A stretch of DNA of 16,272 nucleotides, from assembly GCA_025061935.1 (NCBI GenBank), contig JANWZY010000024.1, forward strand, positions 1-16,272. The letters run 5' to 3'. The DNA is from Verrucomicrobiia bacterium. Its GTDB lineage: Bacteria; Verrucomicrobiota; Verrucomicrobiia; Limisphaerales; DTLC01. Made by a program: the position numbers and the translations under genes. The notes beneath the pieces were generated by a model, which worked only from the letters and a program-made list of their open reading frames with translations, searched no databases and had not been told where the DNA came from. This document shows positions 7,089 to 15,250 of the stretch, piece by piece. Each line of letters begins with the position of its first letter. The first letter of the stretch is position 1.

Positions 7089-7627
7089 GGTGCAAAACTG
7101 CTGGCTCGTGCCCGCACTCGAGCAGGCGATTCGATCGCGGCCAGCCGCGCGCAGCTTAGCGTGGGCGGATCCCGCCAGCAACAATCATTGCGCGGCCGCA
7201 AGTGTTTTGCATGGTGTCGGCCAAACTTGCCTGCGCTAAGCCGGTTCCGTCTCTTCACGCCGCGCGGCCGCATTAGATGTGAACAAATCGGGCAACCCCC
7301 TAATCATACGAGATTGGCAGCACTCGATTCGCCCAAATCAGCCTTTGTGGAGGCTGGTCCAGAGGCCAAATGACACGAGTCGAAGCGTGCTACTCCTTCG
7401 GTGTGCAATAACGCACTTACCGGTGCCGGAGTCACAAAGGCGTCCGCCGGCATAGCGTATCCGCGCTTTGCTCTGGACCACTCGATCAGACGTATCCTAG
7501 CAGGTTGAACTTAGGGTTTGATTACCGCGAGGGTCAGGTCTGGTTTGATGTGCAACGTGCGTTTTAACCTTTCGGTGGAATTGCACGGCCAGAGGCAAAA
7601 TTCGGCAATTTTGGAATTTTAGGGAAT
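7089..7627. other. Non-coding stretch between the prenyl synthase and tRNA-Leu(GAG)
   Basis: About 540 bases lie between the start of the prenyl synthase gene and the 3' end of the minus-strand tRNA. Open frames here are short and composition-driven, with no recognisable protein motif. The stretch must hold the promoter of the prenyl synthase gene, but I cannot pick it out. I saw no riboswitch consensus. Confidence 0.5.
7596..7613 (-). terminator. AT-rich hairpin just downstream of tRNA-Leu(GAG)
   Basis: CAAAATT at 7596-7602 pairs perfectly with AATTTTG at 7607-7613 around a four-base loop. It lies 14 bases past the encoded CCA end of the minus-strand tRNA, where a transcript end is expected. 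The stem is weak (A/T) and no T-run follows in the direction of transcription, so terminator function is only a guess. Confidence 0.25.
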
Positions 7628-7712
7628 TGGTGCGCATAGCAGGACTCGAACCTGCACGGGTTGCCCCACTGCCACCTCAAAGCAGCGCGTCTGCCAATTC
7701 CGCCATATGCGC
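7628..7712 (-). tRNA. tRNA-Leu (anticodon GAG)
   Basis: Read on the minus strand, the 85-base gene starts GCGCATA and ends TATGCGC, ACCA. The seven acceptor pairs are perfect and CCA is encoded. The D-arm (GGCGGAATTGGCAGACGC), the anticodon stem CTGCT/GGCAG with loop TTGAGGT (anticodon GAG), a class II variable arm (TGGGGCAACCCGT) and the T-arm GCAGG-TTCGAGT-CCTGC are all present. The long variable arm and GAG anticodon identify a leucine tRNA reading CUC/CUU codons. Confidence 0.97.
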
Positions 7713-7958
7713 ACCGCTACGGTTTAATTAAAGCATCGGTGCGGCTCTTGGCAAGTGCGTTTTTGCGGAAACGGCTATTGAAGCCCGCGCAAACCTGAAA
7801 GACTACTCATGCTAGTTCGGTCGGTACCCGGCTTCATTCGGGTTTCAAGAACATAGGCAGTCGCAAGCGGTTTCAAACAGCTTGGCGCGCCGGTGCCGGC
7901 GTTTCGTCGGCTGAAGCCAGGTGTTGCTGAGGCGAGCCGCTGACTTTTGCGAGTTTCA
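7713..7958. other. Spacer between tRNA-Leu(GAG) and the ABC exporter gene
   Basis: About 250 bases with stops in all forward frames. It should contain the tRNA promoter (minus strand) and a promoter for the plus-strand exporter gene, neither clearly recognisable. A small inverted repeat, ACCCG (7826-7830) and CGGGT (7839-7843) around 8 bases, is the only structure I noticed. Confidence 0.4.
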
Positions 7959-8036
7959 ATGATCTGGTCCGATTTGCTTCGGCGGGTTCAAGAATTGATT
8001 GATGCAGGCGTGGCGGCTAAAGTTCGCCCGCTGTGA
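7959..8036 (+). CDS. Possible 25-residue ORF coupled to the ABC exporter gene
   Basis: From the ATG at 7959 the frame reads MIWSDLLRRVQELIDAGVAA and five more residues, ending in TGA at 8034-8036. That stop overlaps the GTG start of the exporter gene in a GTGA arrangement, the classic geometry for translational coupling. An in-frame stop at 7941-7943 closes the frame upstream, so no long gene is hidden. The sequence forms an amphipathic helix and is not recognised. It could be a leader peptide, the last codons of a deleted upstream ATPase gene, or chance. No good ribosome binding site is visible. Confidence 0.3.
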   Translation: MIWSDLLRRVQELIDAGVAAKVRPL

Positions 8037-9781
8037 CTTTCAGAACGTCGAGCGTAGTGCGCCGCGCCGCGCCGCTTGCACTCCTGGTGAGAGTGAACCT
8101 TCTGCAAGCGTGGCGCAGGCTCAAGTCTGTGCGTGAGCAATCGCGGCTTCTTGTAGCCCTGATTTTCGGGTTCATTGCCGGATATGCTGTGCTTACCTAC
8201 GGGCTTTTTTACAAGGCGTTCCGGTTCTTGAACGCGTTTCCCGGATTGGGCGGGGCGCTGATCGAGCGCCTGTTGTACCTGTTGTTCGCGCTGCTGTTCG
8301 CGCTGTTACTGCTCAGCAATCTGGTGGTGAGCTACACAAACTTGTTCCGGAACCGCGAAGCGCTGTTCCTGCTTACTGCGCCCGTGCCGGTAGAGACCGT
8401 TTTCAGATGGAAATTTATCGAGTCGGTACTGCTAGCCTCGTGGGCGTTCCTTTTCCTTGTTTCGCCGTTGCTGGTCGCATACGGAGTGACGAATGAAGTG
8501 CCGTGGCATTTTTATCCGTTCGTGATTCTGCTGCTCGGGTTGTTCATCGTGTTGCCCGGCGCGGCAGGCGCATGGGGCGCGATCCTACTTGCGCGGTACT
8601 TCGACCGCAAAACGCTGCAGCTCATTGCTGCTGCGTGTCTGCTTGCGCTCGTAGCGTACGGCGTCGCCTGGTGGAAAGCCGTACCCGTGACCGAGGAGAG
8701 CCTCGAGACGCAGGTTACCCCCGTGCTCAACCAGTTGCTGGGTAAGACGCGGTTCGCACAGTTCCCGTTCCTGCCTAGTTATTGGCTGGCCAACGGCATA
8801 TTGTTCTGGGCCGAAGGCGCGATGAAGCCCGCAGCGTTTTTTATGCTCGTGCTCCTGAGCTATGCGAGCTTTTTCGGCCTGCTCGCAGGCACGCGGCTGG
8901 GCCGGCCTTTCTACGAAGCCGCTTCGGCAGTGCAGAGCCGGCCGGCGCCGGCGCGGTTCTGGCATTGGGCGCTGGAATCGGTCCGCAGCCGCGCAACTGC
9001 GGTTCCACGGGGCGCCAGAGGGCTCGAAGCTGTTGTGGCGTTGTTGCGATGGTTGCCGCCGGATACGCGCGCGGTAATTGTGAAGGACATGCGTACATTC
9101 TGGCGCGATACCACGCAGTGGGGACAGACGGTTCTGCTGTTCGGGCTTCTAGGCGTGTACGTGCTGAACTTGCGTCATTTCACGCAACAGCTCGAGAACC
9201 CGTTTTGGGTAGGGTTGGTCTCGCACTTGAACCTGGCAGCGTGCGCGCTGAGCCTTGCGACTGTGACGACCCGCTTCGTATATCCGCAGTTTTCGCTTGA
9301 AGGCCGGAGCTTGTGGATAATCGGGCTTGCGCCGCTCGGCCTCGAACGGGTCGTGCGGATCAAGTTTTGGCTCGCCGGCTCAGCAGCACTCGTGTTGACC
9401 CTGGGCCTGACCTTGCTCTCATGTTACATGCTCAGAATGCCGGCCGCGCGACTGGCTTTCTTCAGTGCAGTCGTCACTGTGATGACCTTCGCGCTTACTG
9501 GCCTCGCCGTGGGCACGGGCGTGCTGTACCCGAATTTCAAGGAGAACAACCCGAGTAAAATTGTGAGCGGCTTCGGAGGCACGTTTTGCCTCGTGCTGAG
9601 TTTCCTTTACATTCTCGGCTCGATCCTGTTGATCGCGTTTGCGTCGCCGGAACTGATGCCGCACACCGCATCTGCAAAGCGAATCGTGATCAACCTCAGT
9701 GCGTTTGCAGTGCTGTCGCTGGTGGTGGGGTGGTTACCGATGAAGCTCGGGCTGCGCGCTCTGCGCAAATTCGAGCTTTGA
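8033..9781 (+). CDS. Putative ABC exporter membrane protein (PF16962-like)
   Basis: The 582-residue protein is strongly hydrophobic and fits the putative ABC exporter membrane-subunit family. It has an N-terminal cytoplasmic helix region (NLLQAWRRLKSVREQSRLLV), a membrane pair at about 40-110, and the motif SYTNLFRNREALFLLTAPVP. More segments run to about residue 300. A central soluble stretch holds LEAVVALLRWLPPDTRAVIVKDMRTFWRDTTQWGQ, and a second block of segments includes FSLEGRSLWIIGLAPLGLERVVRIKF and GTGVLYPNFKENNPSKIVSGFGG. It has no ATP-binding cassette itself, and no ATPase gene lies next to it. The GTG at 8033 overlaps the stop of a 25-codon ORF. It ends 33 bases before the convergent CoaB-like gene. 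The substrate is unknown. Confidence 0.82.
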   Translation: MTFRTSSVVRRAAPLALLVRVNLLQAWRRLKSVREQSRLLVALIFGFIAGYAVLTYGLFYKAFRFLNAFPGLGGALIERLLYLLFALLFALLLLSNLVVSYTNLFRNREALFLLTAPVPVETVFRWKFIESVLLASWAFLFLVSPLLVAYGVTNEVPWHFYPFVILLLGLFIVLPGAAGAWGAILLARYFDRKTLQLIAAACLLALVAYGVAWWKAVPVTEESLETQVTPVLNQLLGKTRFAQFPFLPSYWLANGILFWAEGAMKPAAFFMLVLLSYASFFGLLAGTRLGRPFYEAASAVQSRPAPARFWHWALESVRSRATAVPRGARGLEAVVALLRWLPPDTRAVIVKDMRTFWRDTTQWGQTVLLFGLLGVYVLNLRHFTQQLENPFWVGLVSHLNLAACALSLATVTTRFVYPQFSLEGRSLWIIGLAPLGLERVVRIKFWLAGSAALVLTLGLTLLSCYMLRMPAARLAFFSAVVTVMTFALTGLAVGTGVLYPNFKENNPSKIVSGFGGTFCLVLSFLYILGSILLIAFASPELMPHTASAKRIVINLSAFAVLSLVVGWLPMKLGLRALRKFEL

Positions 9782-9814
9782 TCAGGCACGAGTGCGTCCG
9801 CCGGGCAACCCGAC

Positions 9815-10495
9815 TCAAGTCCGAATTAAGAATTCAAGCCGCTCGAACAATTCCGACTCGCCGGGTAAATGCGCGACCTGGCCGGTCGCCAGGACTAGAC
9901 CGAATCCTGCGCCGTAGGCCGGACCGTTCGCGACGCACGCATCAGTGCGGCATTCGTCAATCTGCTGTTTCGCACGCTTGAGTGCTTCGGCGCGCGTGCC
10001 TTCGACCTCGTACTTCCAGCCGACCAGCCGCGCATTTGGGAACCATTCGCGGAGTCTGGCGATGAGCTTCGGCGTCGGCACAAGCTCGGCCAGCACCGTA
10101 CCAAGCTCAGTTGGTATCTTGTCGCGCCGCGCCTCGATGAATTCCCCCTCCGGCGTACGGACCCATACCTTCCCGAACGCGAAGTCGCTGACTGCTGCAG
10201 CGTGGAACACGGCAGCAATCGGCTCGGAGGCCAGAGCAGCAAGTTTCGCACTCAGATCACTCGTGGTGCTGAAAATTTCTACCCGCTGGATCCGGTGCTC
10301 GCCCAACTGCGCTGCCGCTTGCGCAAGCCGCACCTGTGCGCCGGCCTGCTGCCCGATCAGCAGCGTTACATCGTGTCCACGCGCCGCGAGGTACCGCGCC
10401 AGTTCCGTCCCGAGCCGGCCGGTCGAAAAGTTGGTAAGCCGCCGGACTTGATCGAGCGGCTCGAACGTCGGTCCCGCTGTCACGACACACCGCAT
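9815..10495 (-). CDS. CoaB-like phosphopantothenate-cysteine ligase domain protein
   Basis: The 226-residue protein begins with MRCVVTAGPTFEPLDQVRRL and then TNFSTGRLG, the nucleotide-binding signature of CoaB, which joins phosphopantothenate to cysteine with CTP. It continues with a Rossmann-like part (ELARYLAARGHDVTLLIG), VFHAAAVSDF, and KIPTELGTVLAELVPTPKLIARL. A substrate-loop region (LVGWKYEVEG) and DACVANGPAYGAGF follow. The decarboxylase (CoaC) half of a normal CoaBC fusion is missing, so CoaC must be encoded elsewhere or this is a divergent paralogue. The WKYEVE segment differs from the FxAET-type segment common in CoaB. The start is the ATG at 10495, at the conserved core; open sequence upstream to 10594 has no homology. 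Confident of family, less of exact role. Confidence 0.82.
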   Translation of the reverse strand: MRCVVTAGPTFEPLDQVRRLTNFSTGRLGTELARYLAARGHDVTLLIGQQAGAQVRLAQAAAQLGEHRIQRVEIFSTTSDLSAKLAALASEPIAAVFHAAAVSDFAFGKVWVRTPEGEFIEARRDKIPTELGTVLAELVPTPKLIARLREWFPNARLVGWKYEVEGTRAEALKRAKQQIDECRTDACVANGPAYGAGFGLVLATGQVAHLPGESELFERLEFLIRT

Positions 10496-11168
10496 GCTTA
10501 AAAAGGTGCCTGAGCCGCATTTGTTGCCAAGAGTTTTTCTGCTTCCGTGCACGCGCTGAATGCCTGCAGGGTACGCCCGTTTGAGCCTGTCCAACGGTTG
10601 CTGCTCCGGGTCAATGATTCAAAGGCGCTCTCATCATCATCTCACCCGCGCCAATTGCAGGTACGGGCGCAAATATGTGCTCGCACCGTGGTTGTCGGAG
10701 TGCGCACCGCAGTGACGAAAAGGCCGCATGGGCCGGGTCGGGGCAGCCGTCGCAACTTGGCCACAGCTACCGGTAACGGTCTCACGCACGCTTTTCGGTC
10801 TTGCGTCCTGAAACGGAACCCAGTTTCTGGTCCCGTGAACTTGCCAACCTACCATTGGGACAGTGGGCTATTGTTCCGGCGTCATGCCGGGCTTCGAGCC
10901 TGCGTGCGCGTAACTGCGCGTGTCGAAGGCGCTGCTCAACCGAGGTGCCTTTGCTTTCTATCGTGCGCGCTGAGACTTATGCGGGATTTTCGACTTCGCG
11001 CGCACAAGCGGCACGGCGGCTGTTGTTCTTGAGCCTTGATGGCTTGTATCGGCCTATTGTCGCTTTGGCCTGCGCGCAGTTTCTCACCCTCCGTAACGGC
11101 AACCTGAGCGCTACCCCGGCGACCTCGGCGGAAACTTACCGAGCTAGAACGCTCGCCAAGCAATAATG
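10496..11168. other. Long stretch without a credible gene
   Basis: About 670 bases between the CoaB-like gene and a REP-like element. Forward frames of 161 and 121 codons and a reverse frame of 89 codons exist, but they overlap one another. They are rich in Arg, Cys and Ser as expected of out-of-frame GC-rich DNA, and show no family motif. I see nothing definite here. A decayed gene is possible. Confidence 0.45.
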
Positions 11169-11220
11169 GGAAGCGCCGTAGGCGCGGCAGACCGTAGCCC
11201 GCCATGCAAGTGGTGGGTTA
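11169..11220. repeat. Double-hairpin REP-like element
   Basis: Two hairpins are separated by a short linker. The first is GCGCC (11173-11177), GTA, GGCGC (11181-11185). The second is CCCGCCA (11198-11204), a six-base loop, TGGTGGG (11211-11217), with one G-T pair. The linker GGCAGACCGTAG resembles interspersed palindromic elements that I recall from verrucomicrobial and planctomycetal genomes. Only one copy is present in the window, so dispersal is not shown. It could also act in transcript termination or stability. Confidence 0.4.
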
Positions 11221-11422
11221 AAATGGCTCATTTGATCGGCAACCAGGACGCCTGATGAGCTTAATCCTGCTCAAAGAGTAGCTTGCCCCAGGCACGGCAC
11301 CGGCGCGCATTCAAAGCGGATGCAGAACAGCAGCCCGAAACGGATGAAACTGCATTCTCCACTCTGGCGAGTGCAATTCCCGCTTGAGTACCGACCGTGC
11401 CGTGTGCATGTTAAAAGCGGAC

Positions 11423-11506
11423 GCGCGCGTGGCGGAATGGCAGACGCGCCAGACTTAGGATCTGGTCCCGAAAGGGGTGGAGGTTCGAGTCCTCTCGCGC
11501 GCACCA
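11423..11506 (+). tRNA. tRNA-Leu (anticodon UAG)
   Basis: The 84-base gene has acceptor arms GCGCGCG (11423-11429) and CGCGCGC (11496-11502), an A discriminator and encoded CCA. The D-arm is GCGGAATGGCAGACGC, the anticodon stem is CCAGA/TCTGG with loop CTTAGGA (anticodon TAG), the variable arm is long (class II), and the T-arm is GGAGG-TTCGAGT-CCTCT. It reads CUN leucine codons. This is the second leucine tRNA in the window, on the opposite strand from the GAG isoacceptor and different enough in its stems not to be a recent duplicate. Confidence 0.97.
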
Positions 11507-11591
11507 GTTGAAGTACAAAAATTGGAATATTGCCGTAAGTCCGCCAAAACAAACGCTGCAATAACTCCCTGCACGCAGGTCCCACAGCCGC

Positions 11592-12668
11592 ATGAGTATC
11601 AAGTTATTCCTCCGAACGTTGTGCGCCGCGGCGACGCTGGCATTGTTCGGTTGCGCGACCGGCTCTAACACAAGCTCCACTGCGCTCGAGCCGCCGTGCA
11701 ACGTGGTATTGATCGGTTGGGACGGCGCAGCGCGCGAGCGCGTCAGCGAGTGCATGGCAAATGGCGAATTACCCGCCCTGTCAGCATTGGCTGGTGCGGG
11801 CAGTTTCCGCAAGATTGATATCCGCGGCGGCACCGATAGCACCGCCGGCTGGGCACAAATCCTAACCGGTTACGATCCTGAAGTCACAAGCGCCTGGTCG
11901 AACGAGCGGTTTGGGCCTATCCCGCAGGGATTGAGCTTGTTCGAACGCCTCAAGGAGCAGTTTGGCGATCGAATCGTCACGCTTGCCGTGATTGCCAAGG
12001 AGCACACAATCGGCAGGGTACATCCGCCGTTCAAAGTACCCATAAGTGAGTCTGCCACGGGCGAACCTTGGAATGCCGCGCCCAGCGCGACGGCGCACGG
12101 TCATGACGAGCCCGTGCCCGAGCGCATTTACGGCGCGAAAATTGTGGAGGAGGGCGGGATCAAGTACCGCGTTTATCCCGGCTCACCATGGCTTCACATG
12201 CGGGATGCGTGTGATCAATGGGTTTTCGGACTCGGCTCAAACGAAAGTGTAACTGCAAAGGCACTCGAACTGATCGAACAGCACAAGGGCAAACGCCTGT
12301 TTTTGTTTGTGCACTTTGCTGAGCCGGACGCCACCGGACACACGTACGGTGAGAACTCGCCCGAGTACAAAGCCGCGCTTATGGCGACCGACGCATGCAC
12401 AGGCCGGATTATCGCCAAACTCAAGCAGCTCGGGTTATGGGCGCGCACTTACGTTTATGTCACGGCCGACCACGGCTTCGACGAGGCCAAAAAAACGCAT
12501 CGGAGGGCCACGCGCGTTTTCCTTGTCACCAACGACCCCCAGGTCAGCCGGGACGGGGACCGCGCAGACATAGCTCCCACGATCCTCAGCCGCTTCGGAA
12601 TCGATGTGCGCAAGCTTGCCCCGCCGCTAGCCGGTACGCCGCTTAATATGCCATCCGAAAACAGGTAG
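11592..12668 (+). CDS. Lipoprotein of the alkaline phosphatase/type I phosphodiesterase superfamily
   Basis: The 358-residue protein begins with a lipoprotein signal: basic start, hydrophobic core and lipobox LFGC with C21. It is therefore probably anchored to a membrane facing the periplasm. The metallo-hydrolase core has VVLIGWDGA with metal ligand D44, then GGTDSTAGWAQILTG with T84 as likely nucleophile. HFAEPDATGHTYG with D246 and H250, YVTADHGFDE with D293 and H294, and H303 complete the two-metal site pattern. This matches the nucleotide pyrophosphatase/phosphodiesterase and sulfatase-like fold; the substrate cannot be predicted. The ATG at 11592 is 85 bases after the tRNA and no strong Shine-Dalgarno is visible. 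It converges with the Smr gene 25 bases away. Confidence 0.85.
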   Translation: MSIKLFLRTLCAAATLALFGCATGSNTSSTALEPPCNVVLIGWDGAARERVSECMANGELPALSALAGAGSFRKIDIRGGTDSTAGWAQILTGYDPEVTSAWSNERFGPIPQGLSLFERLKEQFGDRIVTLAVIAKEHTIGRVHPPFKVPISESATGEPWNAAPSATAHGHDEPVPERIYGAKIVEEGGIKYRVYPGSPWLHMRDACDQWVFGLGSNESVTAKALELIEQHKGKRLFLFVHFAEPDATGHTYGENSPEYKAALMATDACTGRIIAKLKQLGLWARTYVYVTADHGFDEAKKTHRRATRVFLVTNDPQVSRDGDRADIAPTILSRFGIDVRKLAPPLAGTPLNMPSENR

Positions 12669-12670
12669 TT

Positions 12671-12693
12671 CCAAGCCGACTTGCGCAGCTTGG
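12671..12693. terminator. Inverted repeat between convergent genes
   Basis: CCAAGC (12671-12676) and GCTTGG (12688-12693) are perfectly complementary around an 11-base loop. They fill the gap between the stops of the phosphodiesterase-like gene and the Smr gene. The position suits a shared bidirectional terminator. The stem is short and no T-run follows on either side, so this is tentative. Confidence 0.3.
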
Positions 12694-12984
12694 TCAGGCG
12701 GCAGTCCGGCTGACCGGCTTCAGCCGCACCAGCGTCGCGCCCCAACCACCGTACTCGGGAAAGTCGAGTGTGAACGAGATCACCGCCGGATGCCGCGCCA
12801 AAAGCGCATGTACGGTGCGACGCAAAGTGCCCGTGCCCTTGCCATGAACGATCCGGACATGCAAGATGCCACGTTTTTGGCATTCCTCGATGTAAGCCCA
12901 TACCAAGTCTTTGACTTCACGCGGATCGAACGCGTGCAGGTCGAGTACGCCGTCAATGGGCAGCTCCACCGGTTCGTCGGTCAT
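12694..12984 (-). CDS. Stand-alone Smr-domain protein
   Basis: The 96-residue protein is almost entirely a Smr (small MutS-related) domain, a fold linked to endonuclease activity in MutS2 C-termini and in stand-alone bacterial proteins. Visible motifs are LDLHAFDPREV (DLH at 15-17), the helix LVWAYIEECQKRG, VRIVHGKGTGTLRRTV (HGKG at 47-50) and GGWGATLVRL (79-84). The last resembles the GGxGxT ending of the family, with W in the variable position. No MutS portion is nearby. The ATG at 12984 starts a short acidic lead of about 12 residues; no ribosome binding site is obvious. It lies 140 bases downstream of the CstA gene on the same strand, so co-transcription is possible but not shown. Substrate and cellular role are unknown. 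Confidence 0.88.
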   Translation of the reverse strand: MTDEPVELPIDGVLDLHAFDPREVKDLVWAYIEECQKRGILHVRIVHGKGTGTLRRTVHALLARHPAVISFTLDFPEYGGWGATLVRLKPVSRTAA

Positions 12985-13124
12985 GCCGGAGTTAATTTAA
13001 CCGCAGCGGCCGCCGATCCGATAGCTCAAATCCTGCAAAAATTGTTAGGGAACAGGGCGCTGGCCCATCGGCGCGGACGCAAGGTGCAAGTAGCCCAGCA
13101 CCATTATTGCAAGCATACCGGTTT

Positions 13125-15029
13125 TCAACTTTTGCCCACGTCCCCCAATGCGCGCGCGTCGTTCGGCACCTGTTGGCGCATGGCGCGCACGCCCAGCAGT
13201 ACCGTGGTTATGGCCAGGCCGAACAGGATCACGCAGGCCAGGGCGAGGGGCCAGTTCCCGGCAAGCAGGTTCTGACGCAGATTAATCGCGGTTGAAGCGA
13301 ACGTGGTCAGAAACATGAAGATTGACGGGATCAGCGTGAAAAAGTACCGCCGGCCGTGCGCGCGCAGCCAAACCGACACAACTAGGAGCGTCATCGCAGC
13401 CATCATCTGATTGGCCGATCCGAACACGCGCCAGAGCATTTGCAGCACGTTCCACCGGCTCAAGGCGTACATCCCGGCCACCGCTATGAGCGTGTTGAAC
13501 AGCGGATTCAGAAATATGCGCGGTGGCCGATCGAAAACGATTTTCCACAGCTCCTCCAGCAGGTATCGGTTCAGCCGCACTGCCACATCGAGCGTGGTCA
13601 CGACAAACCCTTCCAGCAGTAGTATGCCGAAGACCGTGCCGATCCAGACCGGTGTACCAAACGCGCCATGCAGCAGGTTCCCAACCGCCAGCGCAACAGC
13701 TAGCACAGGATTCTGCTCGCCGTACACAATTGCCATGTACTCTTTGCGCGCAAGCCCGACGTACAGAGTCAAGAAAACTGTGACTGCAAGCAACGACTCC
13801 AACAACATCGCATTGTACCCGACGCGGCGCGCGTGCGTCTCGCTCGCCAACTGTTTTGCAGTTGTACCGGTCGAGACCAGACAGTGGAACCCGGAAATGG
13901 CGCCGCACGAGACAGTGATCAACATCATAGGCCAGAGCAGCCCGACGTGCTGCAGCCCGGTCGCCACGTCGAAAAGAGGTGTGTCGTAACCCGTGGTCGG
14001 TTGGTGGCCGAGTACAGTCGCGCCGAAGGCCGTAAGAGCCAAAGCCGTGAACACCCCGAAAACCCCCGCATAAAGGATTTGCACGTTCACGAAGTCGCGC
14101 GGCATGAGCAGCATCCAAACCGGCAGGGTCGAAATGCATATCACGTAGATCGTCATCCACAAACGCCACGTCTCAGGTGAGACCACGACCGGATGTTTCA
14201 TCCCCAGCAGGACGGACACAAAGCACAGTACAGTCGCTACCGGATACGCGAGCTTGGCCGGGAAGTTCCGGCGGTAGATCAGCCACCCCAGGATCGGCGC
14301 ACATGCAGTGATAAACAGCACGCTGGTCGAGGCGATCCCGCCAATTCTGGCCAACAAACTGTATTGCTTCGGCGCCGCGTCGTCTGCTGGCGCTGTATGG
14401 TGCGGCGCGCGACCGCCGCCGCGCTCGTCCAGGGATATAACGGACGGCATCCACGGGTGCACGCGGTACGGCACGAATTTTTTGTCCGGATGCTGCTCTG
14501 CGACCGATCTAAGCACTTCCTGTGGGGGCGGCGTCAGCCCCACCTTCTCTGCCGGGTATGTGCTCGTCAGCGCTACGACGCTCAGGTTTAAAAAAGTCGC
14601 CGTGACCATGAACAGCGCCACTAGGAGGAAGCCGATCATTACTCCGAATCCTGTCTTACCCAGCACGATGCGCGCGACCTCGGCAATCGAACGGCCGCGC
14701 TCGCGCACAGAAACCAGGAGCGCGGACATATCGTGCACACCCCCTATGAGCATGGCGCCCAGGATAACCCAAACAAGACCTGGCACCACACCGTATGCGG
14801 CCGCAAGCGTCGGGCCTACAATCGGCCCGGCGCCGGCTATGGCAGCAAAATGGTGGGCAAACAGCACATACGGCTTGGCAGGCACGTAGTCCAATCCGTC
14901 ATTGAATTTTACCGCGGGTGTGGGTTGAGCCTCGGATACGTCGAATTGGCGCTCGAGAAACCGGCCATAGAACCTGCTTGCCAGCAGGTAGCCGGTCACT
15001 GCCGCACCTAGCACGATCAGCACGAACAT
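13125..15029 (-). CDS. CstA-family carbon starvation transporter (peptide/pyruvate type)
   Basis: CstA and BtsT proteins are large inner-membrane carriers for peptides or pyruvate, induced on carbon limitation. The family signature is near the N-terminus: NDGLDYVPAKPYVLFAHHFA, then AIAGAGPIVGPTLAAAYG. It continues with GGVHDMSALLVSVRERGRSI, ISGFHCLVSTGTTAKQL, LLEGFVVTTLDVAVRLNRYLLEE and FGSANQMMAAMTLL. About 15 or more hydrophobic segments are visible. From the ATG at 15029 it is 634 residues, shorter than E. coli CstA (701) and similar to compact homologues. A TTG at 15086 would add 19 residues (SQFTEVLTLGF and onward) and cannot be excluded. A response regulator gene lies 221 bases upstream on the same strand. 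The YbdD/YjiX-type small partner often found downstream is not recognisable. Confidence 0.93.
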   Translation of the reverse strand: MFVLIVLGAAVTGYLLASRFYGRFLERQFDVSEAQPTPAVKFNDGLDYVPAKPYVLFAHHFAAIAGAGPIVGPTLAAAYGVVPGLVWVILGAMLIGGVHDMSALLVSVRERGRSIAEVARIVLGKTGFGVMIGFLLVALFMVTATFLNLSVVALTSTYPAEKVGLTPPPQEVLRSVAEQHPDKKFVPYRVHPWMPSVISLDERGGGRAPHHTAPADDAAPKQYSLLARIGGIASTSVLFITACAPILGWLIYRRNFPAKLAYPVATVLCFVSVLLGMKHPVVVSPETWRLWMTIYVICISTLPVWMLLMPRDFVNVQILYAGVFGVFTALALTAFGATVLGHQPTTGYDTPLFDVATGLQHVGLLWPMMLITVSCGAISGFHCLVSTGTTAKQLASETHARRVGYNAMLLESLLAVTVFLTLYVGLARKEYMAIVYGEQNPVLAVALAVGNLLHGAFGTPVWIGTVFGILLLEGFVVTTLDVAVRLNRYLLEELWKIVFDRPPRIFLNPLFNTLIAVAGMYALSRWNVLQMLWRVFGSANQMMAAMTLLVVSVWLRAHGRRYFFTLIPSIFMFLTTFASTAINLRQNLLAGNWPLALACVILFGLAITTVLLGVRAMRQQVPNDARALGDVGKS

Positions 15030-15250
15030 GGTCTTAGCTGCGAAACAGGCAAAACCGAGTGTAAGAACCTCGGTGAACTGCGACAATTTTGCAAGCAGAG
15101 TTTCATGGATGTGTGCACGGGCAGCGCGCCGCAGCGCAGTCGTGTAACCGAGCTGGGACTGGCCGGGGGGCTACGCTTCGCGTTCGCGCCGGTTCGAGGC
15201 GCAGGCCGCCGGCGCGCCGCTAGGCATGCATGCTTTCACCCGGAGAGTTT
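15030..15250. other. Spacer between response regulator and CstA gene
   Basis: About 220 bases that should hold the CstA promoter or leader. I see no convincing sigma70 boxes, terminator or operator. The stretch to 15086 could be coding if the TTG start of the CstA gene is used. Confidence 0.35.

Noticed and set aside
9802..9812. A CGGG-CAA-CCCG hairpin between the convergent exporter and CoaB-like genes
   Set aside because: Only four pairs and no T-run; too weak to call a terminator.
10547..11166. Overlapping forward ORFs of 161 and 121 codons in the long spacer
   Set aside because: Their composition is that of random GC-rich frames, no motifs are visible, and they overlap each other in different frames.
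11384..11416. TTGAGT and an AT-rich TTAAAA as a promoter for tRNA-Leu(UAG)
   Set aside because: The spacing is about 20 bases or more and the -10 match is poor.
13045..13116. A 23-codon minus-strand ORF starting 8 bases after the CstA stop, with a hydrophobic start
   Set aside because: The position suits a small CstA partner, but it is far shorter than YbdD/YjiX proteins, shares none of their motifs and has no ribosome binding site.
13282..14169. A 295-codon minus-strand ORF inside the CstA gene
   Set aside because: It is an alternate frame of a clear CstA coding region and shows no domain of its own.
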